Shown piece by piece: positions 39,852 to 41,644 of a DNA stretch of 41,644 nucleotides. The position numbers and the translations under genes were made by a program. The DNA comes from Stenotrophomonas sp. PS02289 (lineage in GTDB: Bacteria; Pseudomonadota; Gammaproteobacteria; Xanthomonadales; Xanthomonadaceae). Location: NCBI RefSeq assembly GCF_029960115.1, contig NZ_JASCOZ010000023.1, forward strand, positions 1 to 41,644, written 5' to 3'. The notes below the pieces were generated by a model. The model was not told the origin of the DNA. It saw only the letters and a program-made list of their open reading frames with translations, and did no database searches. How positions within the stretch are numbered: the first letter of the stretch is position 1; every line of letters starts with the position of its first letter.

Positions 39852-40835
39852 ATGAGTGTATGGGCCATCGGCGACCTGCAGGGCTGCTATGAAGTAACGC
39901 AGCGGTTACTGGAAAAGATCCGCTTCGACCCGGCGGTGGACACGCTGTGGTTCTGCGGCGACCTGGTCAACCGCGGCGGGCAATCGCTGGAAACGCTGCG
40001 GCTGGTCCACTCGCTGCGCGAGAACAGCGTGGTGGTGCTGGGCAACCACGACCTGTCGCTGCTGGCGGTGGGTTCGCGCACCGAGGAAGAACAGCGCAAG
40101 GTCAATCCGGACCTGCTGCGCATCGTGCAGGCCGAGGACCGCGACGTACTGCTGGACTGGCTGCGCCTGCAGAAACTGGTACACGTGGACCGCGAGCTGG
40201 GCTGGATGATGGTGCACGCGGGCCTGGCCCCGAAGTGGACGACGCAGCTGGCCGAGAAGCATGCGCGCGAAGTGGAAGCGCAGCTGCACGGCAATGGCTA
40301 CCGCAAGCTGTTCCGCAACATGTACGGCGACAAGCCGATCTGGTCGCCGGGGCTGGCGGGCTATGACCGTTCGCGGGCGATCATCAACATCCTCACGCGC
40401 ATGCGTTACTGCACGCCGCGCGGGCGCATCGGTATCGAAGACAAGGGCACGCCGGGCACGCAGGAACAGGGTTTATACCCGTGGTTCGAGGTGCCGGGCC
40501 GGGTCGAGCGCGATCTGAAGATCGTGTGCGGCCACTGGTCGGCGCTGGGCCTGACGATCACCCAGGGTGTGCACGCGATTGATACGGGTGCGGTATGGGG
40601 CGGCAAACTGACCGCGCTGCAGCTGGATACGGACGAACTGCGTGTGGTGCAGGTACCGGGCCGGGATGTGCCGAAGCCGGAAGCACCGCCGCGTCCGCCG
40701 CAACCGCGCCGCGAAGGCGGTGGTGGTGGCAACGGGCAGCCGCAGGGCCGTCCGCGCGGGCAGCGCCAACGTGGTCCGCGCCGGGGGCAGCAGGGGCAGC
40801 GTCCACCGCGCGATTCCAATGGCACGCCGGCCTGA
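39852..40835 (+). CDS. apaH: Symmetrical bis(5'-nucleosyl)-tetraphosphatase with arginine/glycine-rich tail
   Basis: A 327-residue metallophosphatase that splits Ap4A to two ADP and in bacteria also removes Np4 caps from RNA (established for E. coli ApaH). Catalytic motifs are GDLQGC (7-12), GDLVNRG (36-42), GNHD (64-67) and later MVHAGLAPKW and CGHWSALG. The enzyme proper ends near residue 268; E. coli ApaH has about 280 residues. Residues 269-327 form a disordered tail rich in Pro, Arg, Gly and Gln, with a five-glycine run and several RG steps. GGAGG precedes the ATG. It is the last gene of the lptD operon; a REP palindrome follows. Confidence 0.96.
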   Translation: MSVWAIGDLQGCYEVTQRLLEKIRFDPAVDTLWFCGDLVNRGGQSLETLRLVHSLRENSVVVLGNHDLSLLAVGSRTEEEQRKVNPDLLRIVQAEDRDVLLDWLRLQKLVHVDRELGWMMVHAGLAPKWTTQLAEKHAREVEAQLHGNGYRKLFRNMYGDKPIWSPGLAGYDRSRAIINILTRMRYCTPRGRIGIEDKGTPGTQEQGLYPWFEVPGRVERDLKIVCGHWSALGLTITQGVHAIDTGAVWGGKLTALQLDTDELRVVQVPGRDVPKPEAPPRPPQPRREGGGGGNGQPQGRPRGQRQRGPRRGQQGQRPPRDSNGTPA

Positions 40836-40848
40836 TTGCGCACGCCCT

Positions 40849-40870
40849 GTAGAGCCGGGCTTGCCCGGCT
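40849..40870 (+). repeat. GTAG-headed REP (SMAG-like) palindrome
   Basis: GTAGA followed by GCCGGGCTTGCCCGGC, a near-perfect 7-bp hairpin. It lies between apaH and the DUF1287 gene. A close copy is at 41552-41573. Confidence 0.88.
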
Positions 40871-40895
40871 GCCTTTGGTTTATCGGGAGTCTCAG

Positions 40896-41555
40896 ATGGG
40901 CAAAAAGGACATTGCACTGATATTGGGCATCTGGCTGGTGCTGGTGGGGGGCTGCCAACGCGGCCCAGCCCCGCAGGCGGCGGACTCGGCCACCGATGCC
41001 CCGCCCTCGATCACGGCATCACCAGCGCCGGCGTCCCCGCCGCTGGTGGCTGCAGCCCGCGCGCAGATCGGACGCACGGTGCTGTACGACCCGGCCTATG
41101 TGGTGCTGGGCTACCCGGGCGGCGACGTGCCAGACGATCGCGGGGTCTGCACGGACGTGATCGTGCGCGCATTGCGCGAGCAGGGGCTGGACCTGCAGCA
41201 GCGCGTGCATGAAGACATGCGCGCGGATTTTGCGGCGTACCCGTCGCTGTGGGGCCTGTCGCGCCCCGACCGCAACATCGACCACCGCCGGGTGCCGAAC
41301 CTGATGCGTTGGTTCGAGCGCCAGGGCTGGGAGCAACCGACCTCGATCAAGCCGGGCGACTTTGCCGCCGGCGACATCGTGGCCTGGAAGCTGAGTGGCA
41401 GCGGCCTGCTGCACGTGGGCATCGTCTCCGACCGCCGCGCAAGCGACGGCACGCCACTGATCCTGCACAACATCGCACGCGGCACCCGCGAAGAGAACCT
41501 GCTGTTCGCGCACACGATCATCGGCCATTACCGGCCCAGCTTGCAGACCACGTAG
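40896..41555 (+). CDS. DUF1287 family lipoprotein
   Basis: A 219-residue protein with a lipoprotein signal peptide ending LVGG|C (Cys20), a Pro/Ala/Ser linker (about 24-50) and a DUF1287 domain: ARAQIGRTVLYDPAYVVLGYPGGDVP, then GVCTDVIVRALRE with a conserved Cys-Thr-Asp, and HVGIVSDRR. DUF1287 is related to the NlpC/P60-like cysteine peptidase fold, so the Cys and the His in LLHVGIV may be catalytic; this is an inference. The lipoprotein is predicted in the envelope. GGGAG lies 8 nt before the ATG. The stop codon TAG is part of the GTAG head of the downstream REP. Confidence 0.88.
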   Translation: MGKKDIALILGIWLVLVGGCQRGPAPQAADSATDAPPSITASPAPASPPLVAAARAQIGRTVLYDPAYVVLGYPGGDVPDDRGVCTDVIVRALREQGLDLQQRVHEDMRADFAAYPSLWGLSRPDRNIDHRRVPNLMRWFERQGWEQPTSIKPGDFAAGDIVAWKLSGSGLLHVGIVSDRRASDGTPLILHNIARGTREENLLFAHTIIGHYRPSLQTT

Positions 41556-41644
41556 AGCCGGGCTTGCCCGGCTGCTGTTGGCTCTTGGCAAACAACCCTC
41601 GGTTCACGGCCTTCCTGGTTTGGCGGGGCGGGGTGGGTTTGCGG
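41552..41644 (-). repeat. Truncated long inverted-repeat element at the window edge
   Basis: It starts with the REP GTAGAGCCGGGCTTGCCCGG and continues CTGCTGTTGG, then a stretch matching the reverse complement of the right flank of B2 (ACCCTCGGTTCACGG, GGTTTGGCGGG and GGGTGGGTTTGCGG). The element is cut by the end of the window before its core. Confidence 0.85.

Overview
The window is a chromosomal segment of a high-GC gammaproteobacterium of the Xanthomonadaceae, most likely Stenotrophomonas. The evidence is the ahpC-ahpF-oxyR cluster typical of xanthomonads, the lptD-surA-pdxA-ksgA-apaG-apaH operon, a secreted subtilase with a pre-peptidase C-terminal domain, and many short palindromes with a GTAG head, which match the SMAG family of REP sequences described in S. 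maltophilia. No rRNA, tRNA, CRISPR, transposase or prophage genes were seen.

Layout. 1-2.8 kb: secreted serine protease (minus strand) with its terminator, then a repeat block. 2.8-5 kb: sufT-ilvE (minus) and a small membrane protein. 5-9.4 kb: the three-subunit proton-translocating transhydrogenase, with pntAA separated from pntAB-pntB by a plus-strand cassette (ECF sigma factor, small membrane-anchored protein, secreted DUF3106 protein). 9.8-12.1 kb: a DUF1631 protein. 12.4-15.3 kb: an overlapping four-gene operon (nitroreductase, 5'-3' exonuclease, NUDIX hydrolase, N-formylglutamate amidohydrolase). 15.9-17.7 kb: proline iminopeptidase and prmC. 18-21.4 kb: peroxide-defence cluster ahpC-ahpF-oxyR, then rnk and transaldolase. 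23.4-24.4 kb: a DUF2007 protein and msrA. 24.5-28.3 kb: glnS, a deaminase, rlmM and an EF-hand protein. 28.3-29.1 kb: two small proteins I do not recognise. 29.2-31.5 kb: two ubiquinone-biosynthesis monooxygenases. 31.6-33.7 kb: a BtuM-like membrane protein, a PduO-type cobalamin adenosyltransferase and a histone-deacetylase-family hydrolase. 33.8-40.8 kb: the lptD to apaH operon. 40.9-41.6 kb: a DUF1287 lipoprotein.

The most unusual content lies between genes. A family of long (about 110-315 bp) inverted-repeat elements occurs in at least four intergenic regions, and a fifth copy is cut by the right edge. They are bounded or accompanied by GTAG-headed REP palindromes. Different copies share flanking arms but carry different cores, and several hairpins close on the same CAT-GG-ATG tip (or its complement). 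In the two best-matched copies, paired positions change together, so the structure itself appears to be conserved.

Other points worth attention: a recurring TANNNT box 6-7 nt before five start codons, which suggests leaderless transcripts; an arginine/glycine-rich tail on ApaH; the BtuM-like protein beside an adenosyltransferase; and REP palindromes that supply stop codons or part of a signal peptide.
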